Source of the DNA: Bacteroidales bacterium
GTDB lineage: Bacteria > Bacteroidota > Bacteroidia > Bacteroidales > Lentimicrobiaceae
Assembly: GCA_016705005.1 (NCBI GenBank)
Contig: JADIZB010000004.1
Span: 186,001 to 250,000, forward strand
Direction of reading: 5' to 3'
Length of the DNA stretch: 64,000 bases
Shown: positions 42,268-51,523 of the stretch, one piece after another
How positions within the stretch are numbered: position 1 is the first letter of the stretch
Layout: every line of letters starts with the position of its first letter
The notes under the pieces: model-generated
The model's input: the letters and a program-made list of their open reading frames with translations, nothing else
What the model was told of the DNA's origin: nothing
The model's database searches: none
Made by a program: the position numbers and the translations under genes

Positions 42268-45200
42268 ATGTCAGAAGTAAGCAAAAGCACAAGACTTGGG
42301 AAAGCGGCGCAGGAGTTTAACGTCGGGGTACACAATATTGTCGAATTCCTTCAGAAAAAAGGAATTAAAATTGACAATAACCCCAATACAAAACTGGCTC
42401 CGGAAGTTTACGCTTTGCTGGTAAAAGAGTATCAATCCGAGAAGACTGTAAAAGACCTCTCGAAAAAGATTGAACTTGAATACACCCAGCATAAAACCAT
42501 TTCAATTACTGACAAACGGCCTTCCGCAGACGAAGAATTCGATGCAGAACATGGACGTGGTGAGCTCTTTATCCGCAATATGCCACCTGACCACGATAAA
42601 GTGGCCAAACCAAAGCCTGTTGCCGAAGAGAAACCTGCCGAAGTTAAACCGGCAATTGTACCTGAAAAGGCAGTTGAGCCTGTGAAGGAAACCGACACAC
42701 CAAAACCTGTTGCTGTAGCAGCGGAGCCTGAAGTAAAAGCCCCACCGGTTGTTCATGAACCTGTGAATGAAACTGCCAATACTGTTGATACTCCTGCTGT
42801 TGTTGAAAAAACCACAGATCTGCCTGATGCTTTAACTGCAAAACCTGATCATAAAGAAGAAGTCATTGAGCAAAAGTCTGAAGAACCTGCTGAAGAAGAA
42901 AAGTCGCAGATAGGTCAGTTGAAGGTGCTCGGGAAAATGGATCTGGATTTATTGCACAAACCTTCAAAGAAATCAAAGGGAAAAACAAAGGCAACCGAAA
43001 CGGTGGATGAAATCCCTGTCAAGGCAGAAGAACCGGCTGAAACGCCTGCACCTGTGACCGCCGGAACTGATACAGAGGTTGTTGAAACTACAGCACCGGT
43101 CCCCGTTGAAAAACCGGAAGAACCAGTTGTTGTTGAACCTGAAAAACCAGCGGAACCGGTCATAGAAAGGGAATCTAATTTCCTGAAAACCGAAGTCCGT
43201 AAACTTGAAGGTGTTACCATTCTGGGTACGATGAAGCTACCCGAAGCACGCAAACCCGAACCGAAAAAACCTGTTGCCTCATCATCGGATGATGCTTCAA
43301 AAAACAAAAAGAAGAAACGCAAACGCATCAAAAAACAAGGTGAAGATGTTGTTTCTGAAACCGACAAACCACAGGGAGGTCAGCCGCACAGTGGTCAGCC
43401 TCATAGTGGACAGGGTCAGTTTAATAAGAACAAACCGGTCAGAGATAATAAAAAAGGCGGACCGCGCCGTGATGTGCCGAAAGTAGAACTTTCGCCTGAG
43501 GATATTCAAAAACAGATCAAGGAAACACTGCAGCGGTTAAGTGGTGGTGGAAAATCAAAAGCATCGAAACACCGCCGTGAAAAACGAAGCATTGCCAGCG
43601 CCCAGATGGCTGAAGAAGCCCAAAAAATCATGGAGGAAGGCAAGACCATTATGGTTGCTGAATTCGTCACAGCCAATGAGTTGGCCAGCCTGATGAATGT
43701 TCAGGTGAATCAGATCATTTCTACCTGCTTGTCACTCGGATTGTTTGTCTCGATCAACCAACGTCTCGACGCTGAAACCATTGTTGTTGTAGCCGATGAG
43801 TTTGGCTTCTCGGTCAAGTTTGTAGGTGTGGAAGCATCTGAAGGTTATGAGGAGATCGACGAAAGTGATGCACCGGAAGACCTTGAACCAAGAGCGCCGA
43901 TTGTTGTGGTGATGGGACATGTTGACCACGGAAAAACGTCACTGCTTGACTATATCCGCCATACCAACGTTATCGCCGGCGAAGCCGGAGGTATTACCCA
44001 GCATATCGGGGCGTATGAAGTGAAGCTGGAAAACGGTAAGAAAATCACCTTCCTCGACACGCCGGGCCACGAAGCCTTTACCGCCATGCGTGCCAGGGGT
44101 GCCAAGATCACCGATATTGTGATTATCGTGATCGCCGCCGATGATACGGTCATGCCTCAGACAGTCGAAGCCATTAATCATGCCCAGGCAGCCGGTGTGC
44201 CCATCGTATTTGCGATTAATAAAATTGATAAGCCAAACGCCAATACCGAAAAAATCAGGGAAGAACTTTCGAAACGGAATATTCTCGTTGAGGATTGGGG
44301 TGGAAAATACCAGAGCCAGGAGATTTCAGCCAAAAAAGGTCTGAATGTCGACCTGCTGCTCGAAAAAGTTCTGCTCGAAGCAGAGTTGCTCGACCTGAAA
44401 GCAAATCCGAACAGGCTGGCCATTGGCACCGTGCTTGAATCTTCCCTCGACAAAGGTCGTGGTTACGTAGCCAAGATTCTTGTACAAAACGGAACGATGA
44501 ACCCGGGTGACCTGGTACTGGCCGGAACAATGTACGGTAAAGTTAAGGCTATGTACAACGAGCGGAATATGCCGATTAAAGAAGCCGGACCAAGTACTCC
44601 TTTGTTATTGCTTGGTTTGAATGGTGCCCCACAGGCCGGTGATACTTTTAAGGTAATGCGCGATGAAAGGGAAGCCAAGAATATTGCGACGAAGAGATTG
44701 CAATTGCAACGTGAACAGGGCATCAGAACCCAGAAACACATTACCCTCGACGAAATTGGACGTCGTATCGCCATCGGCGACTTCAAGGAACTGAACATCA
44801 TTGTAAAGGGTGATGTTGACGGCTCAGTGGAAGCTTTGGCCGATTCATTGATGAAACTTACCACAAACGAAGTTCAGGTCAATATCATTCACAAGTCAGT
44901 GGGCGCTGTAACAGAAAGTGATGTACTGCTTGCTTCGGCCTCCAACGCAATTATCGTCGGATTCCAGGTACGCCCCTCACTGAGTGCCCGGAAACTGGCC
45001 GAACAGGAGCAGATTGATATCAGGATGTACTCCATCATCTACACTGCCATCAATGAAATCAAAGCTGCCATCGAAGGTATGCTTTCACCCGAAATCGAGG
45101 AAAAGATTGTCTGCAACATCGAAGTACGTGAAGCGTTTAAAATTACCAAGGTGGGAACCGTCGCCGGATGTATGGTGCTTGACGGAAAAATAAACCGCAA

Positions 45201-45396
45201 TACCAAAATCAGGATCATCCGTGATGGAATCGTGGTTTATACCGGAATGCTGGGTTCTCTGAAACGTTTTAAAGACGATGTTAAGGAAGTCTCCGCAGGT
45301 TATGAATGTGGATTAAACATCGAAAATTTCAATGATATCAAGGTAAAAGATATCATTGAAGGTTATGAAGAAGTAGAAATCAAACGCAAACTATAA
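42268..45396 (+). CDS. infB: Translation initiation factor IF-2
   Basis: A 1042-residue IF-2. The N-domain starts STRLGKAAQEFNVGVHNIVEFLQKKG. Then come about 430 residues of low-complexity Pro/Glu/Lys/Val-rich linker, much longer than in E. coli. The GTPase core has GHVDHGKT (G1), DTPGH (G3) and NKID (G4), followed by the usual beta-barrel and C-terminal domains ending in EGYEEVEIKRKL. I use the ATG at 42268, which gives the canonical N-terminus; the frame can be extended to a TTG at 42196. It closes the operon. Confidence 0.96.
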   Translation: MSEVSKSTRLGKAAQEFNVGVHNIVEFLQKKGIKIDNNPNTKLAPEVYALLVKEYQSEKTVKDLSKKIELEYTQHKTISITDKRPSADEEFDAEHGRGELFIRNMPPDHDKVAKPKPVAEEKPAEVKPAIVPEKAVEPVKETDTPKPVAVAAEPEVKAPPVVHEPVNETANTVDTPAVVEKTTDLPDALTAKPDHKEEVIEQKSEEPAEEEKSQIGQLKVLGKMDLDLLHKPSKKSKGKTKATETVDEIPVKAEEPAETPAPVTAGTDTEVVETTAPVPVEKPEEPVVVEPEKPAEPVIERESNFLKTEVRKLEGVTILGTMKLPEARKPEPKKPVASSSDDASKNKKKKRKRIKKQGEDVVSETDKPQGGQPHSGQPHSGQGQFNKNKPVRDNKKGGPRRDVPKVELSPEDIQKQIKETLQRLSGGGKSKASKHRREKRSIASAQMAEEAQKIMEEGKTIMVAEFVTANELASLMNVQVNQIISTCLSLGLFVSINQRLDAETIVVVADEFGFSVKFVGVEASEGYEEIDESDAPEDLEPRAPIVVVMGHVDHGKTSLLDYIRHTNVIAGEAGGITQHIGAYEVKLENGKKITFLDTPGHEAFTAMRARGAKITDIVIIVIAADDTVMPQTVEAINHAQAAGVPIVFAINKIDKPNANTEKIREELSKRNILVEDWGGKYQSQEISAKKGLNVDLLLEKVLLEAELLDLKANPNRLAIGTVLESSLDKGRGYVAKILVQNGTMNPGDLVLAGTMYGKVKAMYNERNMPIKEAGPSTPLLLLGLNGAPQAGDTFKVMRDEREAKNIATKRLQLQREQGIRTQKHITLDEIGRRIAIGDFKELNIIVKGDVDGSVEALADSLMKLTTNEVQVNIIHKSVGAVTESDVLLASASNAIIVGFQVRPSLSARKLAEQEQIDIRMYSIIYTAINEIKAAIEGMLSPEIEEKIVCNIEVREAFKITKVGTVAGCMVLDGKINRNTKIRIIRDGIVVYTGMLGSLKRFKDDVKEVSAGYECGLNIENFNDIKVKDIIEGYEEVEIKRKL

Positions 45397-45414
45397 CTGG
45401 AATTGCTTACTGAC

Positions 45415-45450
45415 AAAAAGAGGCTGTCCCATTAAGGACAGCCTCTTTTT
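45415..45450. terminator. Strong bidirectional terminator after infB
   Basis: AAAAAGAGGCTGTCC and its inverted copy form a 15-base-pair perfect stem with a six-base loop, with A and T tracts on either side. It serves infB and the convergent exported superoxide dismutase gene. Confidence 0.92.
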
Positions 45451-45471
45451 GTATGATCTGACTATACAGGA

Positions 45472-46332
45472 TTATTTGGATTTCCTGAGATCGGCTTTCT
45501 TGACCTGTGCCTGTTCGTACCTCTTTTCAACCACACTCCAGTCAACAAGTTTCCAGAAAGCATCAATGTATTCAGCCCTTCTGTTCTGATAATTCAGGTA
45601 ATAGGCGTGTTCCCATACATCAAGCGCCAGGATAGGTACGCCCATGCGTTCGCCCAAACCCATCATAGGATTATCCTGATTCGCGGTTGAAGAAATAAAA
45701 AGTTCACCGGTAACATAATCAACCGAAAGCCATGCCCATCCTGAACCAAACCTGGATATGGCAGCCTGGTTGAACTTCTTTACAAATTCATCGTAACCTC
45801 CGAAATTCTTGACAATCATCTTTTCCAGAACTCCCGAAGGCTTGCCACCACCTTTCGGTGACAGGTTCTCCCAATAAAGGACATGATTGAAATACCCCCC
45901 GGCATTGTTTCTGACAGCATCTGAGAAAAGGGCAATTTTTTCGAAAATTGTATATATGGGAAGCCTTGCTAGTTCAGTTCCTGAAATCGCCTTCTGAAAA
46001 TTGGTGAAATATATTCTGTGATGTTTGTCGTAATGCACCTCAACCGTCATCTTATCAATTACAGGTTCCAGTGCATTGTATTCATAAGGTAAAGTATAAA
46101 AAACCATACCCCCTGAAGGCCCTGACCATACATCCGCCAAACCTCCGCCCTCAGGCATAACAACCCTGTTCTCCTTAATTCCGCTTTTGTTGGGCTCAGC
46201 TGTAACTGGTACCGACTGCAGTGAACCTGCGTTTGTTTTAGTAGGCTTCTTTGGCTCTGTCTGCGAGAATGAAAATGTTGCAAACAATAATCCGATTGCA
46301 ACAAAAGTTAATCTTTGAGTTATGTTTTTCAT
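45472..46332 (-). CDS. Exported Fe/Mn superoxide dismutase
   Basis: A 286-residue Fe/Mn-SOD with a Sec signal peptide (ITQRLTFVAIGLLFATFSFSQ) and a linker of about 50 residues before the enzyme. Metal ligands are visible in VEVHYDKHHRIYF, NHVLYWENLSP and the final DVWEHAYYLNYQNRRAEYIDAFW. Most SODs of this family are cytosolic, so an exported copy is unusual. The frame can be extended to 46383 but the ATG at 46332 begins the signal peptide. It lies directly after a cytosolic paralogue on the same strand, with a terminator between. Confidence 0.88.
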   Translation of the reverse strand: MKNITQRLTFVAIGLLFATFSFSQTEPKKPTKTNAGSLQSVPVTAEPNKSGIKENRVVMPEGGGLADVWSGPSGGMVFYTLPYEYNALEPVIDKMTVEVHYDKHHRIYFTNFQKAISGTELARLPIYTIFEKIALFSDAVRNNAGGYFNHVLYWENLSPKGGGKPSGVLEKMIVKNFGGYDEFVKKFNQAAISRFGSGWAWLSVDYVTGELFISSTANQDNPMMGLGERMGVPILALDVWEHAYYLNYQNRRAEYIDAFWKLVDWSVVEKRYEQAQVKKADLRKSK

Positions 46333-46360
46333 AGGATAAGTAATTAGACCGTAAAGATAA

Positions 46361-46393
46361 AACAACCGGCCTGAATAAAACAAGCCGGTTGTT
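46361..46393 (-). terminator. Terminator between the two superoxide dismutase genes
   Basis: AACAACCGGC and GCCGGTTGTT form a perfect ten-base-pair stem; on the minus strand TTTTATC follows. The two SOD genes are thus separate units. A near-consensus TATCTTTA box at 46359-46352 could start the second one. Confidence 0.75.
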
Positions 46394-46428
46394 AAAAGGT
46401 TCAGAAAAATTGTTAAACAGATATAACT

Positions 46429-47040
46429 CTATTTAAGTGCATGCTGATAGTTTTCACTGACTTTTTCCCAATTGACCAGATTCCAGAACGCGTTGATATA
46501 ATCAGGCCTCCGGTTCTGATACCTGAGGTAATAGGCATGTTCCCACACATCAAGCCCGAGAATGGGTTTGCCTGGACAATCATGCACATCCATAAGTGGA
46601 TTGTCCTGATTTGCTGAAGAACATACGCAAAGGCTGTAGTCGGGTTTAACACTAAGCCAGGCCCACCCGCTGCCAAACCGGTTTGCAGCTGCATCATTAA
46701 ACTTCTGCTTAAATTCATCAAATGAGCCGAATTTCGAAGCAATGGCATCAGCCAGTCTTCCGGTTGGAGCTCCACCACCTGACGGTGACAATATCTGCCA
46801 GAAAAGGTCATGGTTATAAAAACCTCCGCCATTGTTGCGGATCGCAACAGGAGCTTTGCTAACAACGCTGAATATACCCTCGAGCGTCATGGATTCATAT
46901 TCGGTGCCCTGGATGGCTGCAATAAATTTATCGAAATAAGCCCTGTGGTGTTTTGTATGGTGTATTTCCATCGTCATCTTATCGATGTGAGGTTCAAGGG
47001 CATCATATGCGTAAGGCAATGCTGGGAATTCAAAACTCAT
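46429..47040 (-). CDS. sodB: Cytosolic Fe/Mn superoxide dismutase
   Basis: A 203-residue Fe/Mn-SOD that turns superoxide into oxygen and hydrogen peroxide. It has no signal peptide. Ligands lie in MEIHHTKHHRAYF, NHDLFWQILSP and DVWEHAYYLRYQNRRPDYINAFW. The RFGSGWAWLS segment and its metal environment fit iron-type enzymes, though metal use cannot be fixed by sequence. It is a paralogue of the exported SOD gene, which follows after a terminator. Confidence 0.93.
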   Translation of the reverse strand: MSFEFPALPYAYDALEPHIDKMTMEIHHTKHHRAYFDKFIAAIQGTEYESMTLEGIFSVVSKAPVAIRNNGGGFYNHDLFWQILSPSGGGAPTGRLADAIASKFGSFDEFKQKFNDAAANRFGSGWAWLSVKPDYSLCVCSSANQDNPLMDVHDCPGKPILGLDVWEHAYYLRYQNRRPDYINAFWNLVNWEKVSENYQHALK

Positions 47041-47154
47041 TTTCTCCTCCGGTATTTAATGTTAATAATGTTATTTGGAATCTATATAAATAACATTTCC
47101 CGTAGGGTTTTGTTTGGAATTTATACTGAATTCAGCTTGAATTGATCGGGATGA

Positions 47155-49713
47155 TCAAAAATTGACGGAGATTTTTACATTCAGTTGTCGGGGTGTCAGG
47201 TAATTCGGAACACCATACTGACGGTTATTTACATCCCTGATCCAGATATAGGAAATGGTATTGTTTACCTGCAAAAGGTTGAGTACCTCCAGGCTGATCC
47301 ATATATCCCCGATGTGTTTAAGAACGCCTTTTTGCAGATGAGATTTGCCTGAAGCACCGGAGGCACTTCCAATGATCTGTTTTGAAAACCCGATATCTAC
47401 CCGCCTGAATGAAGGCATTCGCCGGGAATTGCGGGTACGGACAGCGCCCGGAGGGCTGTAGGGCAATCCTGTCCCGAAAAGGACACTAAGATTCATTTTA
47501 TAAGTTGGATTGCGTCGGAGATAGTCCTGGAAAAACAAACCGAAGGTTACCATTTGATCGGTTGGTCTTGGTATACTGCCAACCTCCAAAACAGCACTGT
47601 CGACCACAACATTGTTGGTTGTATAACCCGGAATGATGCGCTTACCTTCATCGTTGTAATAATCTGTATAGAAATCCCCTTCAATATCTTCACGGGTCCG
47701 CATTACCGAAAGGCTTGCCCAGGATTCAACACCTTTTACAAACTCACCGTTCACCTTCAGATCAATCCCTGCAGCATAACCCTGGGCATTGTTTCGTGCA
47801 TTATATCGGATTCGGACATTATCAACATCATAAGGGACAAGGTTATCCAGATATTTATAATAAGCTTCTGCAACAAATTTAAATGGCCGTTCCCATGCCA
47901 TGAAGTTAAGGTCGGAACCTGCAACAAAATGAAGCGAAGACTGAGCCCTGAGATCTCTGTTTATCTCACCTTCATTGTTCCTGAGTTCACGGTAGAATGG
48001 AGGCTGGTAGTATAGTCCTGTAGAGAATCTGAAAACAATATCGGTTTCCCAGTCAGGCTTAAGGGATACTGATCCACGGGGGCTGAAAAGGAATTGCCGG
48101 TTCAGATCCCAGTAATTGAAGCGGGCACCAAGGTTAAATCCCCACTGGGCATTCTCAGTTTCAGGTTCCCATGAGTGTTGAATGAAACCCGAAGTCCGGT
48201 TGGAGCTGAGTCCGATTTTTGCTTTAACAACTTCCTGAAGTTCAATATTTATCTGGTTCCCGGCCTCACCAGGCACACCTGCACGATAAGGGAGCGTAAA
48301 CCCGGCAGAATCGTTCATCGTCCATTCATTCAGCCGGTCGTTGATGATTTCATGCTGGTATTTCAAACCCCATACCGTTGTTGACTGGTTGCTTAACAGG
48401 GTTCCGCGGTGTTCAGCGCTGGTCACCGTCGCATCCAGATAATTCCGGGCATGGTCAAGGTAGGTGCCTACCCCTTTGGTTTCAAGTGCCTCGCCGAATG
48501 AATCACTGCCCTGGTCTGTTTCAAGCTGGCCGATCCAATACTGACCCATGATATCAAAAGTTTCACTTTCGATGGTTTGGAAGGAGGAAACAATCAATTT
48601 GAGTGACAGGTCATTGGAAGGTTTGAAAGTTGTTGTAAATGCACCCATATAATTGATAAAACGGTCAACCTCACTGCCATCAAAATAAACCCTGAGCTGC
48701 AGGGCCTCATTGATGGTACCGAAACTGGTTTCTCTGGTTGCAGGCACAATGCGGTAAAAGTTGCGTGCATAATTCCCCAGCAGTGAGAATTCGAGTTTAG
48801 GATTCAGTTCATAAATCATCATTCCCTGTAAGTCGGTAAAAGAGGGTTTATAATCTCCCTTTGTTTCCAGGCTCTTCAGTATGTATTGATTCGATTTTTG
48901 ACGGAAACCCATCAGGTACATAAACCTGCGGTCTTTGGATGATCCCTCTATATGCATGGCAGCTCCCAGCAGACTTCCGCTTACCGATCCGGCTGTTTTC
49001 GAAGGTCGTTTATATCTTATATCAAGGACTGACGACATTTTATCACCGTACCTGGCTTCAAAACCACCGGCTGAAAAAAGAATTGAGGCAACAAGGTCTG
49101 AGTTCAGGAAACTCAGCCCTTCCTGCTGACCGGATCTTACGAGAAATGGCTTATAAATTTCCACATCATTCACATAAACAAGGTTCTCATCATAATTACC
49201 ACCTCTGACGGAATACTGTGAACTCAATTCATTATTCGAAGTCACTCCCGGAAAAGTCTTAACCAGGGCTTCTATTCCACCGGCTGCACTTGGAATCATC
49301 GTGGCAAGCTTTGGGTCGATGGTATTAAGATTTGTCCCTCTGATCTGTTTATCCTCCACCACAAAGTCGGGCAACAATGTTGTCGATTCACTGAGCCGCC
49401 GGTTGATCTCTTTTCGCTCTCCATTCTTGAGGTTCAGCTTCATTTGTTCGGAATAGTAACCGATAAATGAGATCAGAATGGTGATATCCTTATTCGCAGG
49501 CACTTTCAGTTCAAAGGTTCCATTCGAAGAACTGACCGTACCTCCGGGCAATCCGGCGATTGAAATATTTACCAGAGGAAGTGGCTGGTTTTTAACATCG
49601 GTGATGCGGCCGAATACAGCCCCGAATTCCTGCGAAAAGGCTGGTCCGGTCAAGCAAACCCATGAAAAGAGGATAAGGAATAACCTGATGTAGAATTTAT
49701 ACTTAACGGTCAT
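47155..49713 (-). CDS. TonB-dependent receptor with carboxypeptidase-regulatory-like domain
   Basis: An 852-residue outer-membrane receptor. Signal peptide (YIRLFLILFSWVCLTGPAFSQ), CarboxypepD_reg domain (FGRITDVKNQPLPLVNISIAGLP), plug (VKTFPGVTSNNELSSQYSVRGG and YVNDVEIYKPF) and a barrel ending in LNVKISVNF. FDVENVRI-like repeats and no SusD partner separate it from polysaccharide systems. No neighbour names a substrate. No riboswitch was found upstream. Confidence 0.92.
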   Translation of the reverse strand: MTVKYKFYIRLFLILFSWVCLTGPAFSQEFGAVFGRITDVKNQPLPLVNISIAGLPGGTVSSSNGTFELKVPANKDITILISFIGYYSEQMKLNLKNGERKEINRRLSESTTLLPDFVVEDKQIRGTNLNTIDPKLATMIPSAAGGIEALVKTFPGVTSNNELSSQYSVRGGNYDENLVYVNDVEIYKPFLVRSGQQEGLSFLNSDLVASILFSAGGFEARYGDKMSSVLDIRYKRPSKTAGSVSGSLLGAAMHIEGSSKDRRFMYLMGFRQKSNQYILKSLETKGDYKPSFTDLQGMMIYELNPKLEFSLLGNYARNFYRIVPATRETSFGTINEALQLRVYFDGSEVDRFINYMGAFTTTFKPSNDLSLKLIVSSFQTIESETFDIMGQYWIGQLETDQGSDSFGEALETKGVGTYLDHARNYLDATVTSAEHRGTLLSNQSTTVWGLKYQHEIINDRLNEWTMNDSAGFTLPYRAGVPGEAGNQINIELQEVVKAKIGLSSNRTSGFIQHSWEPETENAQWGFNLGARFNYWDLNRQFLFSPRGSVSLKPDWETDIVFRFSTGLYYQPPFYRELRNNEGEINRDLRAQSSLHFVAGSDLNFMAWERPFKFVAEAYYKYLDNLVPYDVDNVRIRYNARNNAQGYAAGIDLKVNGEFVKGVESWASLSVMRTREDIEGDFYTDYYNDEGKRIIPGYTTNNVVVDSAVLEVGSIPRPTDQMVTFGLFFQDYLRRNPTYKMNLSVLFGTGLPYSPPGAVRTRNSRRMPSFRRVDIGFSKQIIGSASGASGKSHLQKGVLKHIGDIWISLEVLNLLQVNNTISYIWIRDVNNRQYGVPNYLTPRQLNVKISVNF

Positions 49714-50060
49714 TGCAGATATTGCTGATCAGTTTCTCTTTGTAAATCGCATTGTCAAACCCGGGCTATATAACGATTATCCTTAGCGTTTATTATCATT
49801 CCAGCTTTATCAACAACTGAAATATCTGAAGATGAATACAAACCCGTCAGATAATTTATGGCTGTTGCAGGTTCCTGATTCTCTGCAACAAGTTTCCGGA
49901 GATAAAGTAAATACCGGATTGTGCCCTCATCGGCAAATATAACCCATATTTGATTCCTGACAATCTGAACTTATGCAGCCGATCAGATCAGGTCAAAAAA
50001 AATGCTGTTGCCAATGGCAACAGCATAATATCTTTCCGGGCATCCGGGTTAGCTGTCAGT
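49714..50060. other. Intergenic region between rpmB and the TonB receptor gene
   Basis: About 350 bases. Apart from the rpmB terminator at 49996-50026 I see no gene, riboswitch or clear promoter box. The TonB receptor promoter must lie here. Confidence 0.4.
49996..50026 (-). terminator. Terminator of rpmB
   Basis: ATGCTGTTGCC and GGCAACAGCAT form an 11-base-pair stem with a three-base loop; a T run follows on the minus strand. Confidence 0.88.
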
Positions 50061-50294
50061 CTATAAGAATCCTTTTTCTCTGGCTGTCTTTAAGGCTGAG
50101 CTGATACCGTTTTTACTGATATGACGGATGCCATCGGCCGAAACCTTAAGTGTGATCCAACGATCTTCCTCAGGGATGTAAAACTTCTTCACCTGCAGAT
50201 TGGGATAAAACCTGCGTTTGGTTTTTATATTTGAGTGGGAAACCTTGTTTCCGACCATCATTCCTTTTCCAGTAATCTGACAAACTCTTGACAT
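50061..50294 (-). CDS. rpmB: 50S ribosomal protein L28
   Basis: A 77-residue L28. MSRVCQITGKGMMVGNKVSHSNIKTKRRFYPN is the conserved start, and the length is normal. In many Bacteroidota rpmB is followed by rpmG and a DUF4295 gene; here it is alone with its own promoter and terminator, so that cluster has been broken up or lies elsewhere. Confidence 0.97.
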   Translation of the reverse strand: MSRVCQITGKGMMVGNKVSHSNIKTKRRFYPNLQVKKFYIPEEDRWITLKVSADGIRHISKNGISSALKTAREKGFL

Positions 50295-50331
50295 GACTAT
50301 AAGCTTATAGTAAGTTTAATTTTTCGGTCTG

Positions 50332-50361
50332 CAAAGGACGGAATTTTTTTTTAATTAACAA
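50332..50361 (-). promoter_or_regulatory. Promoter of rpmB
   Basis: Minus strand: TTG (50361-50359, within TTTG), 19 bases, GTCCTTTG (50339-50332). The -7 box lacks the initial TA but keeps TTTG and the exact spacing. The ATG is 37 bases downstream. Confidence 0.5.
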
Positions 50362-50655
50362 ACAGTTTTTGAAAATAATTTTAATGATCTGTGAAAGCCA
50401 CGGAAATAAGCATTTTATATTAAATCCTGAATGTCAGCAACTCAAAAAAGGTCAAAGTCGCTGATAATTAAGAAACCAAAAAATGACATATTTCAAACAA
50501 TGGTTTTAGTCTATTATGCAACACCAATGGGGAGTTGAGCATGTCGGAAAAAAATCCAAAAGTCAAACAACTGACATCAAACAACCTTAATCAGGATATG
50601 GTAAAAATGGTTTGGCTCCTGAAATAATCCTGTGGACTATCATCATAGAATTTTA

Positions 50656-50718
50656 AGCCCGAAGGGCTGAAATGATTGTTGAAAAAAGTTAAAGGTTATT
50701 GATCAACCCCGGAGTGGT
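50656..50718 (+). repeat. REP-like palindromes downstream of the transposase remnant
   Basis: Two copies of a motif: AGCCCGAAGGGCTGAAATGATT (palindrome 50656-50668) and ACCCCGGAGTGGTGACATGATT (from 50706). Each is a short CCC-GGG palindrome followed by TGAMATGATT. They face the two copies on the other side in inverted orientation. Confidence 0.7.
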
Positions 50719-50793
50719 GACATGATTCTCTATGGGAAATCCTGTTCAGATCAATAAATTACCACTAAAACCGCGATACCATCAGCGTAGAAA

Positions 50794-51257
50794 TTAATCT
50801 TCAAACCATTCAAACAGGTATTTTTCATTGTATTCAACTTCAAACTTATGCAGGAAATCCAGATATTCCTCCTTGAAGGCTATTTTACGATGATGTTCTT
50901 CCTGATTTAAAATATATCAGTAAACATTATCAATTTGGGATTGTGAATAAGAAAAAGAACCATAACCTTCCTGCCATGAGAATTTTCCTCTGAGAGTTTT
51001 TCTTTCATTGATGAAGTTACTGGTATTGTTCTTTATATCCCTGACCAGGTCAGACAATGCCATGGAAGGTTTCAATCCTATAAACAGGTGAACATGATCA
51101 GATACACCATTAACACTGATCGGTTTCTGGTTTTTTGCTTTAATTATTCCTGCCATATATTTAAATACCTCTTCTCTCCAGGGTTTCAATAATAATGCTT
51201 CCCTGCAATAACAGCGAAAACAACCTGAATATAAATCTTTGAATAAGCTCCGGCCAT
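50794..51257 (-). pseudogene. Decayed REP-associated tyrosine transposase (IS200/Y1 family)
   Basis: The full-length gene would run from the ATG at 51257 (MAGAYSKIYIQVVFAV) to the TAA at 50794, about 154 residues. Two lesions break it. A one-base deletion after FAVI shifts the frame before YREALLLKPWREE. An in-frame TGA stands where related proteins have Arg in DNVYRYI, after which the frame continues open (ILNQEEHHRKIAF) to the end. The HUH motif is intact (DHVHLFIG). These Y1 transposases act on REP palindromes such as those on both sides. Confidence 0.85.
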
Positions 51258-51271
51258 GATTAAAGTATTTC

Positions 51272-51335
51272 ACCCCTTTGGGGTTAGGTGAAAATTTTTA
51301 TCGATTTCTTTTATAATAATTACACCCCTTCGGGG
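51272..51335 (-). repeat. REP-like palindromes upstream of the transposase remnant
   Basis: ACCCCTTTGGGGT (51272-51284) and CCCCTTCGGGG (51325-51335). On the minus strand each is followed or preceded by TGAAAT/TGTAAT-type tails as in the copies on the other side. Together they frame the transposase. Confidence 0.7.
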
Positions 51336-51523
51336 CTTTAGATTAATTGTCTGATTAACTTGTTATAAATGCCTGTTCATGGAAAAAAGGACAAGTATCA
51401 GATAAGTGAGAAAGCAATTATGTAACAGATTACTGATAACAGTTCTAATCTGACAAATAACATCCAACGTCCGGCATATAATAATAAACTGCTGAATTTC
51501 AACCCATAGCCCCCTTCCTGGCC

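Noticed and set aside
49714..50060. Possible riboswitch upstream of the TonB receptor gene
   Set aside because: I looked for cobalamin-, TPP- and SAM-type conserved boxes and found none in the region on either strand.
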